Shown here piece by piece: positions 1-10,742 of a stretch of 63,472 bases of DNA (the first letter of the stretch is position 1; each line of letters starts with the position of its first letter). The notes beneath the pieces are model-generated. The model was not told the origin of the DNA, did not search any database, and saw only the letters and a program-made list of their open reading frames with translations. The translations under genes were made by a program, and so were the position numbers. Source of the stretch: Spongospora subterranea f. sp. subterranea (lineage: Eukaryota > Endomyxa: Phytomyxea > Phytomyxea > Plasmodiophorida); the NCBI GenBank assembly GCA_049724395.1, contig JAUGWO010000157.1, positions 1-63,472 of the forward strand, given 5' to 3'.

Positions 1-2345
1 TGATTTGTAAAATGTTTTTATTCATTGTGTAACAATGCATTCGCAGCCATGAAGACAATAATGCAGCGACACTGGTTTGCCCGACTTGAACGACTTCCTT
101 GGCGGTTTGCATTAATTGGTAATAACGGAAGTTCAACTCGGGCACTGTGATTTGGGCATATGCGTCATCGTAGACAGACGGCACAACTGCCGACGTTCCT
201 ACATTGAAGATGGCGTTAGTCAGAGGCGATATGTTCGGGTTGACGCGGCAGTATGCAATTTGCCATAACGGATCAAGACGCCATCGGGGAGTTAGATACG
301 TGACATCCATGGGATCGACGTTCATCGCAGAGCATACGGCAGCAATGTGTCGACATGGGATTCGACAACACGCAAAGTCAGGACACGAACATGACGGGAC
401 GAAGTCCATCGTCTTCATTAGGACACGGTGAGTGGTGGCCACATTGTCGGCAGAAGATACAGTGGAAACAACGTCCCATACACCTTCTTGTTCATCAATT
501 GGAGTGCTGCAGTAGCGGAATTCTGACCCCATAATTAAAAAAAAAAGGTGGCGTCAATGTGAACATGGAACATACCTGCATGACTTGCGGTTGCCATATG
601 TTATGCACAAACTCGCTCCAGAGCCGATTCTTTTCAATGAGCTTAATAATCAGCTGTAACGATGGCTCCTCCTGCAGCTCTACTTGATTCCAATACCATT
701 CTAAAAGCTGGAATAAGCTGTATTTTCGAAGCTCGGCTTTCTTGCTGCCACTCCCTTTCTGACGAGAATTCGTGCCTCGCCACGCTGCGTGACTTACAGG
801 CCGCCGTGAAGAATCAGATCGTATGAGTACGACAAACCAGTCTCTGGTCCGAGTCTAAGGCTGTCATGAACTTCTTTGCAGCAGCAACATGAGCGTATTG
901 CTGTTTGCATAAATGCAAATGAGCAGATAAGTTCTCGGGCGATTGAAAATTCTTGTATATGGCACTAAACATATCGGCTTCGAACGCTGCAGAAAGAGTG
1001 CCAAGTCCGGCCTTGCTCGAGAAGATGAGATTGTGGTAGTGCTTGGTGCACAGCAAGTGGGTGACATGAAGCGCATCCGCGACCAGATGATAAACCGGAC
1101 CGTCGTCGGTCATTAAAACAACCCCATCGTTGGTGCAGAGTCCAAGATAACGCATCCCTTGAATTATATGATCGGACTGCTCAGAACGATACTATGAATA
1201 ACTGTGCATGATAGATTTTCCCAGGGAATCAACCAGCTTGTTGAACATTCCAATGAGGTCGTACTTATCGACGCCGTGGGTGCCATCGATAATGACCAAG
1301 TCGCCAAACCGTTCAGCATACGATTTCATGGAAGGTTTCATGACGAATACGTCCGTAATGCGTGAATCGGATCCGAGAAAGAACTGAAATACACCGCCTG
1401 ATTGACGAATCTGCTCTCCCTTTTCCATGAATAAAGCCATGCAATCTCCATCTTCTCCAAAGCGTGCATCGTGCCCTTTTTTCAGTAATCGTGCAAGAAG
1501 TTTACCGTCGTAATCCCGATCTGGATTCTTCAACCGCATGATATCGCGAGTTTTGGTCACGCCCAGCATAGCCGGGCCAAATTCCATGGCGTATGTTACC
1601 TCCTCGGCACTCATCTCCTTCTCGAACGATATGAGACGTCTGGAAGATGCCCGAATTGAGACAAGATTCAACGGGTGAGATTGCACTGCCTTTGTACGAG
1701 CCGTTCGATGACGTAGACTATGTTGATTACATCGATATGAAACTGGACTGACCAGACGCAAGGAGATTTGCGGTGCGGTTTCGCACCTTCTGGTGTGACA
1801 CAATCAAAACCGTATTTTTGTTGATGATACAGTACATAGAACCTCGACCAACAACAGGTTCATATTCACAGCCGGGAAACATTATCTCGAATTGAGACCT
1901 TGTCGAGTTTTTCGTGTCAAGCCCGATCATGGTGCCGTTTTCCCTTGCCATCTCTTGGAAAGGTTTTGTAAACTCAGAGTAAAGGGGCAATTGCCAGAAC
2001 GGCGTTTAGGGTTCCGTGAGATGCGGCGCGTTTGCGGAACAAGGGGTATCAGGGATCGGCTGCACAAACGACGCCTGTTCTGCGTCATGTGCGGGTGGAG
2101 CATCGGCTGCACAAACGACGCCTGTTCTGCGTCATGTGAGGGTGGAGCTTCTGGGACAACAGCTGCGTCATAGACTGGTAAAGTCTCCGGGACAATCGGC
2201 AGTTTAGGAACGAGATTCCGCAAGAATCCGAACATTTTATTTTTACAGTTGATGTAACTCAACTCCGTCGTCTCGTGAGGGTGACCAACTGACCATAGAG
2301 GAGCGCAACCTGACAACTAGTGTAGTGGCGATCACCTTAAACCGA
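1..2345 (-). mobile_element. Mutator-like element (MULE) with SWIM zinc finger, degraded
   Basis: Read on the minus strand this is a MULE transposase in several reading frames. Near 1300 lies the first-Asp block (GDLVIIDGTHGVDKYDL). Near 1110-1040 lies a second block (TDDGP, then HLLCTKHY), as in the MULE DDE fold. At about 310-420 there is a SWIM finger, CSCPDFACCRIPCRHIAAV, with the CxC and CxH pairs intact, followed by an RW motif. Coding sense continues to base 1, so the element is cut by the window edge. A 47-bp tandem duplication (2055-2101, 2102-2148) shifts the frame in the N-terminal part. The likely 5' terminus is at 2321-2345 and resembles an inverted sequence at 4672-4697. Plain DNA transposon, not functional as it stands. 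Confidence 0.8.
2055..2148. repeat. 47-bp tandem duplication
   Basis: Two copies of a 47-bp unit differ at one base or so. Because 47 is not a multiple of three, the second copy is read in another frame and disrupts the N-terminal region of the MULE protein on the minus strand. Confidence 0.85.
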
Positions 2346-2450
2346 CAGTTCCGTGACTGTGCACCACCTTGACAATGTCTAGTCGTCAGGTTTCACTGAA
2401 ATTCGCTAAACTTCATCATGGCTCAGTAGGTCTTGGCAAGACGAACAAAT

Positions 2451-3817
2451 GTACTCCCTCTGTTCGGAAATAAGAGTCCGATTTCAAAAAACTGCGTGGA
2501 TTAAGGCCATTTTTAGCGCCATCCAGTTGATTTCAACATGCATTGGAATATTAAGCATAAGTGCAGTCTTTGTCCAATCTTGAAGCGCCAGCAATAAATA
2601 CTTGCCTTAAAACCGCTGAGGTAAAAGTAGGGTATTCGTCCGAAACTTTCAACGGCACCGCTGCTTTCACATAGCCGAGTTTTCTTGGACTCCTGGTGCA
2701 GATTCGCATTTCAGAAAGTCTCACACAGGTGATGGGAGATCGTCCCAATTTCCAAAAACAAAAAGAAAGGCAGTTAAGAGAACAATCCATGATTGGATGT
2801 AAAAAGATCACACATTGGTTTGGTTCAGGTCAAAATGAAACAGCAGATGGGGTTGTATTGTCTGCCCTGGAAGAAGTTGAAGATGATGGTTTTACCCGTT
2901 ACTGCCATGGTTGTCCACTACAGAATCATCGAAAGCTGATAGAGCAGAATGTTGAATGACCTATCGCTGCTTAGTGCCAGGAAGTTTTGCTGACGAATGA
3001 GATCGCTGAAGCATTCCCAGAAATCACAGCTTTCGGATCAGTTGGCTCAACCATTGCAACTCTCAAGTTGATAAAGCCAGGTAAAAACGCAGATGGATAT
3101 TGGACCAACAGGGATCTTGTGGAGCAGACGAATTTAGCGCTGATTGTCTTTCGGGTGCTTCATCCTAATTCCAAGCCAGTTTTCGCTTTCGATAACTCGC
3201 AAAATCACCGAGCTATGCCGCTTGATGGGCTTGTTGCTTCGAGGTTAAATCTGTCCGATGGTGGAAAAAATGTAGCGCATGTGAGGTCAGGATGGTATGT
3301 TTCCGGTGGAGAACGGGTTACTCAAGACATGCAGTTTACCAGTGAGTTTGGTTATGCAATTAAGGGTCTTGTCCAAAAAGGAATTCATTAGATTCTCACC
3401 GAAAGGCGCCTTTGGCTTACTTCTGGGATGAGCCTGAATGATGCGCGTTTGCTGCTGTCGAGTCAACCCGATTTCCAGTCGCAACAAGAATGGTTAGAAG
3501 AAACAGTGTCAAGCGGAGGAGGCATAATCATTTTTTACCCCAAGTTTCACCCAGAGTTCAACTGGATCGAAATGTTTTGAGGCGCAACGAAAAAGTACAC
3601 TCGAAAGCACTGCACTTATTCGTTTAAGGACTTGGAGAGGGTAATTCAAATAGCGCTGAAAGTGACCGATTGCCACGATGAGACGGTTTGCCAGGAAATG
3701 GGCTATTTCTCAACAACCGGCAAGTTGAATACGCTGTCAAGAAATATCGCTCGCACAGGACTATCCATCAATCAGTATTGGATGATTTGGATGACTTTTA
3801 ATTTATATATATACTCT
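2451..3817 (+). mobile_element. IS630/Tc1-type (DDE_3-like) transposon, degraded copy A
   Basis: The plus strand keeps a long DDE_3-like catalytic half. VFAFDNSQNHRAM (about 3178-3216) carries the second Asp; NLSDGGKN follows; FYPKFHPEFNWIEMF (about 3534-3578) carries the acidic residue of the usual HPEFNxIE motif. In-frame stops at 3389-3391 and where a Trp would follow EMF (about 3579) break it, as do frame changes before 2990. The left end begins with an actccctctg-type terminus typical of mariner relatives. A shorter copy of the same family lies at 5335-5830. Dead copy. Confidence 0.75.
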
Positions 3818-4655
3818 ATCTGTCCCGCAAGTTTTCGTGGTCTGACCTTGTCCCATTTTAATTGTTAGGTTCATAGAAAACGTATAAACGCATTCATTTA
3901 CATACCTAGTGTCTCCATTTCTCATCTACATGAACATAGTCAAACATGTCTTGAAATTTTGGGGCATTTGTGTCTGGATTGATCATTGACAATGCGAACG
4001 CGATTCTCTGCAAATTGTTCGGTTCTGTCAGCAATGGCTTAATCGCGCTGGAATTTCTTCTCAGTTGCCCTTGCTTAAATTTTCTATGCAGCCTGCTTTT
4101 CGGCACATCAATAGCAGCAGCAAGGTTCTTATGGTACCCCTCCGGGATAAAGGAATAGCTTGAATTTTGACATGATCAATTTCCGTCGCTTTTTTTCCGC
4201 ATCTGCCTTTCCGTTTAAACGAAACATTAGCACAGATCGACCCATCGGCAATGGATTTTTGCCCAGCATGCCATATTCTGCTGCCGGTAAGGGGACGGAC
4301 TCCAAATTGAGCAGCAATCTCAGTGAAAGCACCCTTTACAGGTTCCCCGTTCCCGACTTAGATAAAATTGCCTCGTAAATAGCTTGACGCTCATCATCGG
4401 TCAAATTGCGAAGCCCTGGCATCGACCTTTCCTGGAGATGTCGAACGGGAGGATTGGAGATGTAGTTTCGTGGGACCGGGATTCCAAAAGTCAATGTCAA
4501 AATTCTCAATTTTCAAATGCCAATATTTCAACCAAAAATAGATCATTTTCAGTAAAAAAAAGGGGATTGTTCAGTGTACAACGAGCGCAGTATTGGCGAC
4601 CACGCACTTGGATTAATCCTTGATCTCAGTGAACCTAACCAAATGTATAATTGGA
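3818..4655 (-). mobile_element. Mariner-like element, internally deleted copy
   Basis: Minus-strand relative of the element at 62095-63472. It keeps the N-terminal helix-turn-helix region and the stretch up to the first catalytic Asp (FDYVHVDEKW at about 3910-3935), then stops abruptly. The left end (ctctatctgtcccgcaag at about 3820) resembles the terminus of the other copy. The DDE body after the first Asp is missing, so this is a non-autonomous deletion derivative. A frame change occurs near 4130. Confidence 0.75.
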
Positions 4656-4983
4656 CTAGGGTTTGAAATTGTCGGTTTAAAAGGTGATCGCCACTGTACA
4701 GTGCACCCTACTGGCGGACAGAATCCTGTCCATCCGCCAGTCTCGTCACATAGGGTACTGGCGGACAGAATCCAGTCTGTCCGCCGGCGGACAGAAAGAT
4801 TTCCCGCCTTGTATGTGCGCAGCTCGCCGAACCTTTGAGGATATACCTATATTGCATAGCAATGAGGTGTCCGCACTATGTCAGCACCCCCAAATTTCGA
4901 GCATTTCAGGGCACATACTGTATATTGATGTGGACCGCACTAAATCTGAAATCCACACCACGGCCCGCATTGTTTCCAAGTCA

Positions 4984-5125
4984 TCCTCGGATAATGTCCC
5001 GCCCATCTCAAATTTGTTGATTCGCTGCTTAAATTGGATTTCGCTGCTTAAATTGGATTCGCTGCTTAAATTTGATTTGAGCAGCGAATCAACAAATGTG
5101 AGATGGACGGGACATTATCCGAGGA
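4984..5125. repeat. Inverted repeat with triplicated core
   Basis: Arms of roughly 50 bp (about 4984-5034 and 5075-5125) are reverse complements with few mismatches. Both contain a tcggataatgtccc core and a ttgattcgctgctt segment. The loop holds extra tandem copies of the short unit tcgctgcttaaattgga. The flanking DNA from 4665 contains short runs of a ggcggacag motif that also appears near 55895 and 58470, which suggests a non-autonomous transposon. No coding sense is seen. Confidence 0.7.
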
Positions 5126-5173
5126 ATCCGGACAGATTACGGTCATCGGTGTAGTAGGCTTGAAAGAGGGGAA

Positions 5174-5325
5174 TGTGCTACCCCTCGTACTCCTCGACCC
5201 CTGTCTTGTAACTAGGGGTACTCTTTTTCGCTCCTAATAAACACTTCTCTTTACTCTCTCTTCATCATCTCCTCACCCTTTCATCGCTATTCCGCCCTGG
5301 CCACTGTCGACCGGGCGGCAGCACA
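5174..5325. mobile_element. Possible solo LTR fragment (fossil)
   Basis: A 152-bp block begins TGTGCT and ends AGCACA, which are perfect inverted termini of the LTR type. It contains an aataaa signal followed by a pyrimidine-rich run. No convincing target-site duplication is visible and no internal retroelement sequence is adjacent, so this is tentative. Confidence 0.35.
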
Positions 5326-5334
5326 CATGCGTTG

Positions 5335-5830
5335 TTTCTATTCGATAGTTCCCAGAATTATCGTGCTCTGCCTCAGAATGCCATGAATGCACGCTTGCTC
5401 AATCTAAGTGATGGTGGAGTGAAGACAAAACCCCAATGAGATGTGGCGTCACAATAATTCAAACGATGCAGACCAAAGCCGGTATCCAAGAGGAGTCCGC
5501 TCAATTTTGAAAGAACGTAGCTTATGGGATACCATTATGTTTTTTTAAGTGAGCTCGTGAAATTCAGCAGTCTCAGCCTGATTTTCAACAACAGAAGCAA
5601 TGGTTACATGAGGTCGTTGATCACAATGAATTTGTGGTTGATTTTATCCTAAGCTTCACTGTGAATTTAATTTCATAAAATGTATTGGGCCGCGTGCAAG
5701 AGGTACACACGAAGAAACTGTACGTATTTCTTCAAAGACTTGAAACGCGTTGTTCTCCTGGCACTTCAGGCAGTGGCCGTCTCAGATTCGTCAATTTGCA
5801 CGGAAATGCTTCAGATACATGGACGCCTAT
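5335..5830 (+). mobile_element. IS630/DDE_3-like transposon fragment, copy B
   Basis: Shorter, more decayed relative of the element at 2451-3817. It encodes FDSSQNYRALPQNAMN followed by NLSDGG (about 5341-5410), then FYPKLHCEFNFI near 5645-5680 and a FFKDL tail near 5735. Stops and frame changes are frequent. Only the catalytic half is recognisable. Confidence 0.65.
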
Positions 5831-6197
5831 CGCGTTAAGTGGTTCCAATAGCAACAGACTTGACCATGCGCCAAGTAGAGTTTGCTGTTAAAGCTTACAC
5901 AAGCGTCGCAGATCCAAGCCAGGTCGTGGGTGTTAAAACCCACCCAAATCCGACCACTCATAATAAACAATCTTTGATATGGGCATGCAGTCGCATTCTG
6001 TTTTGCGCAGTGGCGCACATTTTATCTGCGTACGCGTCCGGTACTGCACGTACAGCACCTTGCCACGCGTGCCAAGTAGTACAAACACCAAACCGATTGG
6101 AATAATAATTCTAAATTTTCCAGTCCGTAATTTCAATATAATGGCCTTTGGATAATGGACTTCCTCAATAATCCATCAGCTCTGACCAATACTACAG

Positions 6198-8023
6198 ATG
6201 GACACCAATCACCGATCAGCCTCTATGGCTTGGATCGAGTCGATTTGTATCCTCTACTTGTGCTCCAATAGCTCTCAAAGCCCTTTAGTTTCGCCTTTGC
6301 TAATCAGTCTCGCGTTATCGTCAATATTAGCTCAATACTTTTACATTCCCAAAAAGACCTTACCTTTTCCCAGGTCTATCATTATTACGTTCATATTTTT
6401 TTTACTTTCAACAACGTGTTTCATATGCACTTACGTTCGGCATTGGAAATCTCTTTGCTGAATGTGACGCAGGTTAGGTAGTGGGCCTGGCTTAGTTATT
6501 GGTCTGACGACATTGCCGATTTTAACAGCATGTCAGCTGCACATTGGTTTGGAACATTCACCGCTTCTGTTCCATCTGTCTATAGTCAACGCCGTTCTGT
6601 CCCTTGTTCAATACGCATTTCCACATGATGATCGCTCAGTATCGTCGCTGCTTGGCGCCATATTCTCATTGGCCATCGGCGGTCATATTGGCGATATTAT
6701 TCGGGTCACGATTGTATTGCGTTTTCAACTTTACTACATGCATATATTGGCCCATCGCTTACCGCATTGCTTTACGTTTGGGGAAGCCCACATCATTTCA
6801 ACGTTAATCTCCTTCTTTGTCTGCAACGGGCTTTTCCACCTATTCTCAACGGTAGTAAAGAAATTTTGACTTTAATTGCTGTACTGATCAACTTTTAAGG
6901 TTTTCTTTTTCCTGCCTTTCTTTGTGAAAGTGCATCCCATTATCGCCCTAAATGACTCGCTATTGACGATCGCTCAATATGCAATTTTAGCTACAGCCAT
7001 GATTGTCTGGGCAGAAGCGCATTTACTATCAGATCGCGTTGTGGGTGCTAAAAATGTAGAAGATTTGGACGAACGCGTTTCATCCGAATTCCTGGCCCGG
7101 ATCGTTCTCATTGTGCTTTTTGTGCACTTTTGTGTTATGATCATGGTTGATCATGAACCGATCAGCTTCATGCTACTTTATTTAATTCGGAGCCCGGTCA
7201 GAATTATGGTAATGTTTTTCAGCTGTTTTTTGTTACGGGTTTTTGTCCCTTTGATGACTGAAACAGTTGCCTCTTCAGCCGCTGTTGCATCAACTTGAGT
7301 TTATTCAATGTCGATTTTTAGTTATGTGTATTCTGGGCGATGTGCTTGATGTTATCGCTGGTCTCGTTCAAACGCCTGGAGGCTAGTTGCCAGCTTCGGA
7401 CGATCGTTGCGCGAAAGCTTTATCATCTACTAATCAGCGCCATTGTCATTCCTGGAGTAGTAATTGACCCTATATTCACAGCGCTGGCCCTTTTAGCCAT
7501 GCTGATGATTTTTACTATTTTCGAGGTAGTTCGCGTTTCCAAGATGTTTACCATTAGTCATGTTCTGGAATCCTACATGAGGGAATATATTGACTGCAAA
7601 TCAGAGGCAATTTTGGTAGGACGCGATTCCGGCAGTGTTATTCTCTCTCATATCTACCTTTTATTGGGATGCTCTTTTCCATTGTTTATGCACCTACCCT
7701 CAATATCAACACCATTGTTTGTCTTGTTGTCCCTCGCCGGCGTTATTGCTCTCGGAATAGCGGACGCTGTTGCTTCGATTATCGGTGTCTGTTTTGGATC
7801 TGTTTACTGGCCCGGATCAAACAGAACTCTTCAGGGCAGTTTAGCAGCGTTTGTAGCTACGTCTATTGCCTCATACGCCTTCATCGGTGATCAACCCGTT
7901 CTATTTCGTCAACTGCTGTGCCCGGCGATAATATCCACTCTCCTGGAGGCGTCCATGGATCAGATTGACAATTTGTTTCTCCCTCTACTCTATTACGCCT
8001 CTCTCGTAGTCGCTGTCCGATAA
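6198..8023 (+). CDS. DOLK: Dolichol kinase (CTP-dependent)
   Basis: Phosphorylates dolichol with CTP in the ER membrane to make dolichyl phosphate, the carrier for N-glycan and mannose/glucose donors. The last exon (about 7325-8023) carries the family core: RDSGSVILSHIYLLLGC, GVIALGIADAVASIIG, the CTP-binding WPGSNRTLQGSLAAF and the final EASMDQIDNLFLPL. Upstream exons at about 6198-6455, 6490-6850 and 6900-7298 encode mostly hydrophobic segments, as expected for a multi-pass enzyme of roughly 500 residues. Exon joins are approximate and the start is uncertain (ATG at 6155 or 6198). Its 3' end is duplicated in inverted orientation at 9565-9994. Confidence 0.85.
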
Positions 8024-8223
8024 AACTGTGAAATTTGAAATTTAATTGCCAAACAATCACTAAATGTTTGATTTCATTGTGGATTTTGATAATGATCGTT
8101 GAACTTTATAGGAATAAGGTTCACCATTGTTTCTGCTTAAGAGTGTTTTGTTCAAACAAATGCAATGTAACCATATTTCTGTTAATAGAGCCCAGGACAT
8201 CGTTTTGCGGTGAACTCTTGGGA

Positions 8224-8628
8224 TCAGTAATATGGCACATAGGGGTATCCATATCCAGCATAAGGATATCCACCATATCCATATCCACCAACACCCCATG
8301 GACCACCATAGAATCGAGAACCCCAAACACCACGATATCCACCATAAAACCCGAACTGGAGTGGCGAGAACTTCTTGCCATTTTTAGGTGCAGTGTTGGC
8401 TTCTAACGGTTGAAATCTTTGACCCCCTGTCACCCTTGAAGATTGAAGGTCAGGTCTGTCAATTGATTCCATCGGCTCGAAAACTGGTCGTCCAGCGATT
8501 TCCTGCGACGGCGGCGATGCGTCGGCACCCAGGGGCTCGAAACCCGTCGCTTGCGCCTCATCAGCCAAGGCGATGTGTACCACAATTAATGAGAAAATGA
8601 TCAAAGTATTCTTCATAATGGTCGACAT
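8224..8628 (-). CDS. Secreted F-x-P-L / Gly-Tyr-rich protein, copy 1
   Basis: Not recognised as a known family. The chosen start (MSTIMKNTLIIF) gives a signal peptide of about 21 residues ending near ALA|DEA. The mature part has four evenly spaced motifs, GFEPL, VFEPM, RFQPL and KFSPL, then a basic hinge and a Gly/Tyr/Pro-rich tail (GGYGYGGYPYAGYGYPY). Such tails suggest a structural, adhesive or wall-associated extracellular protein (inference). It is divergent to copy 2 at 8965 and shares its last 50 or so residues exactly. A longer reading from 8706 adds 26 residues but would bury the signal peptide. Confidence 0.75.
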   Translation of the reverse strand: MSTIMKNTLIIFSLIVVHIALADEAQATGFEPLGADASPPSQEIAGRPVFEPMESIDRPDLQSSRVTGGQRFQPLEANTAPKNGKKFSPLQFGFYGGYRGVWGSRFYGGPWGVGGYGYGGYPYAGYGYPYVPYY

Positions 8629-8964
8629 ATTTGTGAATGAATTATGCCGGTTGTATCGGCGTCGGAGATGTTTGAATGTCGGGTAGGCCGACCGGAACGG
8701 CGACATGAAAGGTCAACCTCCGAATGATGTTCATCCCTGTAGATGTTCAGCGCGCTTATTGGTGAGCTCAACATCAAAACTGGTGAAGTCCCATCGGACG
8801 TTTATCAGTGTTTTATAGTGATGATAAAACTCTTATAAGCGGGGACTGTTCTTACAGGGATGAACACCATTCGGAGGTTGACCTTTGATGTCGCCGCTCC
8901 GGTCGGCCTACTCAACATTTAAGCATCTCCGACGCCGATACAGCCGGCATAATTCATTCAGAAA
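8629..8964. promoter_or_regulatory. Bidirectional promoter region between the paired secreted genes
   Basis: This 336-bp gap separates the two divergent start codons. Its outer parts are inverted copies of one another, including a gaggttgacctt-type block on each side (about 8710 and 8875). The middle 111 bp is unique and contains tttatagtgatgataaaac. Each gene therefore probably has the same proximal promoter. This is inferred from arrangement only. Confidence 0.5.
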
Positions 8965-9366
8965 ATGACGAATATCGTAAAGACTACTGTTATCTTGATG
9001 GCATTGATTGTCGTCAACGTCGCCTTGGCCAATGAATCGCAAGTGGCGCCATTCGAGCCACTCGATGCCGATGTATCTCCGTTGTCGCATGAAATCGCTG
9101 GACGACCAGAGTTTGAGCCACTTGAAGATGGTGGACCTGATTACCATTCATTAGAGGCGACAGGGGGTCAAAGATTTCAACCGTTAGAAGCCAACACTGC
9201 ACCTAAAAATGGCAAGAAGTTCTCGCCACTCCAGTTCGGGTTTTATGGTGGATATCGTGGTGTTTGGGGTTCTCGATTCTATGGTGGTCCATGGGGTGTT
9301 GGTGGATATGGATATGGTGGATATCCTTATGCTGGATATGGATACCCCTATGTGCCATATTACTGA
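8965..9366 (+). CDS. Secreted F-x-P-L / Gly-Tyr-rich protein, copy 2
   Basis: Partner of the gene at 8224-8628, 133 residues. Signal peptide MTNIVKTTVILMALIVVN with likely cleavage after ALA. Four F-x-P-L type motifs follow (PFEPL, EFEPL, RFQPL, KFSPL), then the same Gly/Tyr-rich tail ending YPYVPYY. The N-terminal half differs from copy 1 at many sites and by a small length change, while the C-terminal half is identical, a pattern expected from partial gene conversion. No intron is evident. Function unknown; extracellular. Confidence 0.75.
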   Translation: MTNIVKTTVILMALIVVNVALANESQVAPFEPLDADVSPLSHEIAGRPEFEPLEDGGPDYHSLEATGGQRFQPLEANTAPKNGKKFSPLQFGFYGGYRGVWGSRFYGGPWGVGGYGYGGYPYAGYGYPYVPYY

Positions 9367-9564
9367 TCCCAAGAGTTCACCGCAAAACGATGTCCTGGGC
9401 TCTATTAACAGAAATATGGTTACATTGCATTTGTTTGAACAAAACACTCTTAAGCAGAAACAATGGTGAACCTTATTCCTATAAAGTTCAACGACCATTA
9501 TCAAAATCCACAATGAAATCAAACATTTAGTGAGTTTTTGGCAATTATTTCAAATTTCACAGGT

Positions 9565-9994
9565 TTATCGGACAGCGACTACGAGAGAGGCGTAATAGAG
9601 TAGAGGGAGAAACAAATTGTCAATCTGATCCATGGACGCCTCCAGGAGAGTGGATATTATCGCCGGGCACAGCAGTTGACAAAATAGAACGGGTTGATCA
9701 CCGATGAAGGCGTATGAGGCAATAGAAGTATCTACAAACGCTGCTAAACTGCCCTGAAGAGTTCTGTTTGATCCGGGCCAGTAAACAGATGTAAAACAGA
9801 CACCGATAATCAACGCAACAGCGTCCGCTATTCCGAGAGCAATAACGCCGGCGAGGGACAACAAGACAAACAATGATGTTGATATTAAGGGTAGGTGCAT
9901 AAACAATGGAAAAGAGCATCCCAATAAAAGGTAGATATGAGAGAGAATAACACTGCCGGAATCGCGTCCTACCAAACCTGCCTCTGATTTGCAG
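9565..9994 (-). pseudogene. Truncated second copy of the dolichol kinase 3' end
   Basis: This lies in the right arm of the inverted duplication. It encodes the last ~140 residues of dolichol kinase with a handful of substitutions (for example a Thr for Gly before SVYWPGSNRT). It lacks all membrane segments upstream of CKSEA. The open frame continues a little upstream into unrelated DNA (to about 10065), so a short transcript is possible, but no complete kinase can be made. Confidence 0.85.
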
Positions 9995-10104
9995 CGTATG
10001 GGCCCATAAACATGGAGATGTTGAGATGGGAAGAGGCACTTCCTTACCGCGGCTAACACCTTCAACAGAGGTGTTTCTACGGAAAGGGCGTTCCTCGCGT
10101 TGTG

Positions 10105-10524
10105 TCAGCGTAAAACGTCTGCTCGAGGCATTTCTCGAGCATGGGTGCCGCTTCTCATGTGTGAATTGGGTATTTCCACTTTCAAAATGCTGCCAAAGGC
10201 TACGAACAATAAATTTCCAATCAATCGCCATACGGCTATGTTCGTCATGGATACTTTGCACGACAGGAGTATGATTTCTGTAATAATGGAATACCTGTAA
10301 TAAACGACAGGATTGGAGCAAACAACCTTGGCGGTGGCCGTGATGACGCTCATCCTGACGATTGATGGTGATATGACGGAATTGTAGAGCAGCATTGTCT
10401 GTGCGTCATTTGGGATCTGATGGAGCTCAGCACGCAGCGCTTTCATCTCCAATCGTAGAGACGTGGCGGCGATTGCGCGTTGGACAGCGCTGATTCGGGG
10501 TTCCAATCGTTCTAGGAGTGACAT
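10105..10524 (-). CDS. Hypothetical coiled-coil / membrane protein
   Basis: Opens MSLLERLEPRISAVQRAIAA, an amphipathic helical start followed by LEMKALRAELHQI, then hydrophobic stretches (IITEIILLSCKV, NLLFVAFGSILKV). A possible 32-bp intron (acceptor tattacag near 10292) would switch to another open frame that continues toward 9995. The coil-then-membrane layout faintly recalls GET1/WRB-type receptors, but no diagnostic residues support that. It is separated from the next gene by about 220 bp with no recognised feature. Confidence 0.35.
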   Translation of the reverse strand: MSLLERLEPRISAVQRAIAATSLRLEMKALRAELHQIPNDAQTMLLYNSVISPSIVRMSVITATAKVVCSNPVVYYRYSIITEIILLSCKVSMTNIAVWRLIGNLLFVAFGSILKVEIPNSHMRSGTHAREMPRADVLR

Positions 10525-10742
10525 GAATCGATGAAATGACGGGGGATGAATTCGGGACGGACATCAAATGTGACCAGAGGCGAAATGGATTTGTTTGATA
10601 AGTTGATGATGCTCTTCGGAATTATCGACCGAAAGTCGTTAGGCCGCAATCTTTAGTCGCTATTCAAAGGCTGGATGGGTTCCTCTTATCCTTGTTTGAG
10701 TGTTGATTAATGATAACATCGCCCTATTAACAATGCTGTTCG

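Larger units (their letters stand above)
7594..9994. repeat. Large inverted duplication (arms about 1.15 kb, spacer 111 bp)
   Basis: The left arm (7594-8741) and right arm (8853-9994) are reverse complements. Each arm holds the C-terminal end of dolichol kinase and one copy of a secreted Gly/Tyr-rich gene, arranged tail to tail with the kinase end. Identity is very high over the outer 800 bp or so but falls in the inner part, which covers the first half of the secreted genes. The arm boundaries are sharp: at 9994 similarity ends within a codon of the kinase. The centre (8742-8852) is AT-rich and unique. Confidence 0.9.

Noticed and set aside
8035-8406. Plus-strand frame overlapping the secreted gene (and its twin at 9184-9522)
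   Set aside because: Antisense to the conserved Gly/Tyr tail; identical in both arms only because the arms are identical.
10105-10524. GET1/WRB tail-anchored protein receptor
   Set aside because: Only a vague coil-plus-membrane layout; no conserved residues could be matched. Kept as hypothetical.
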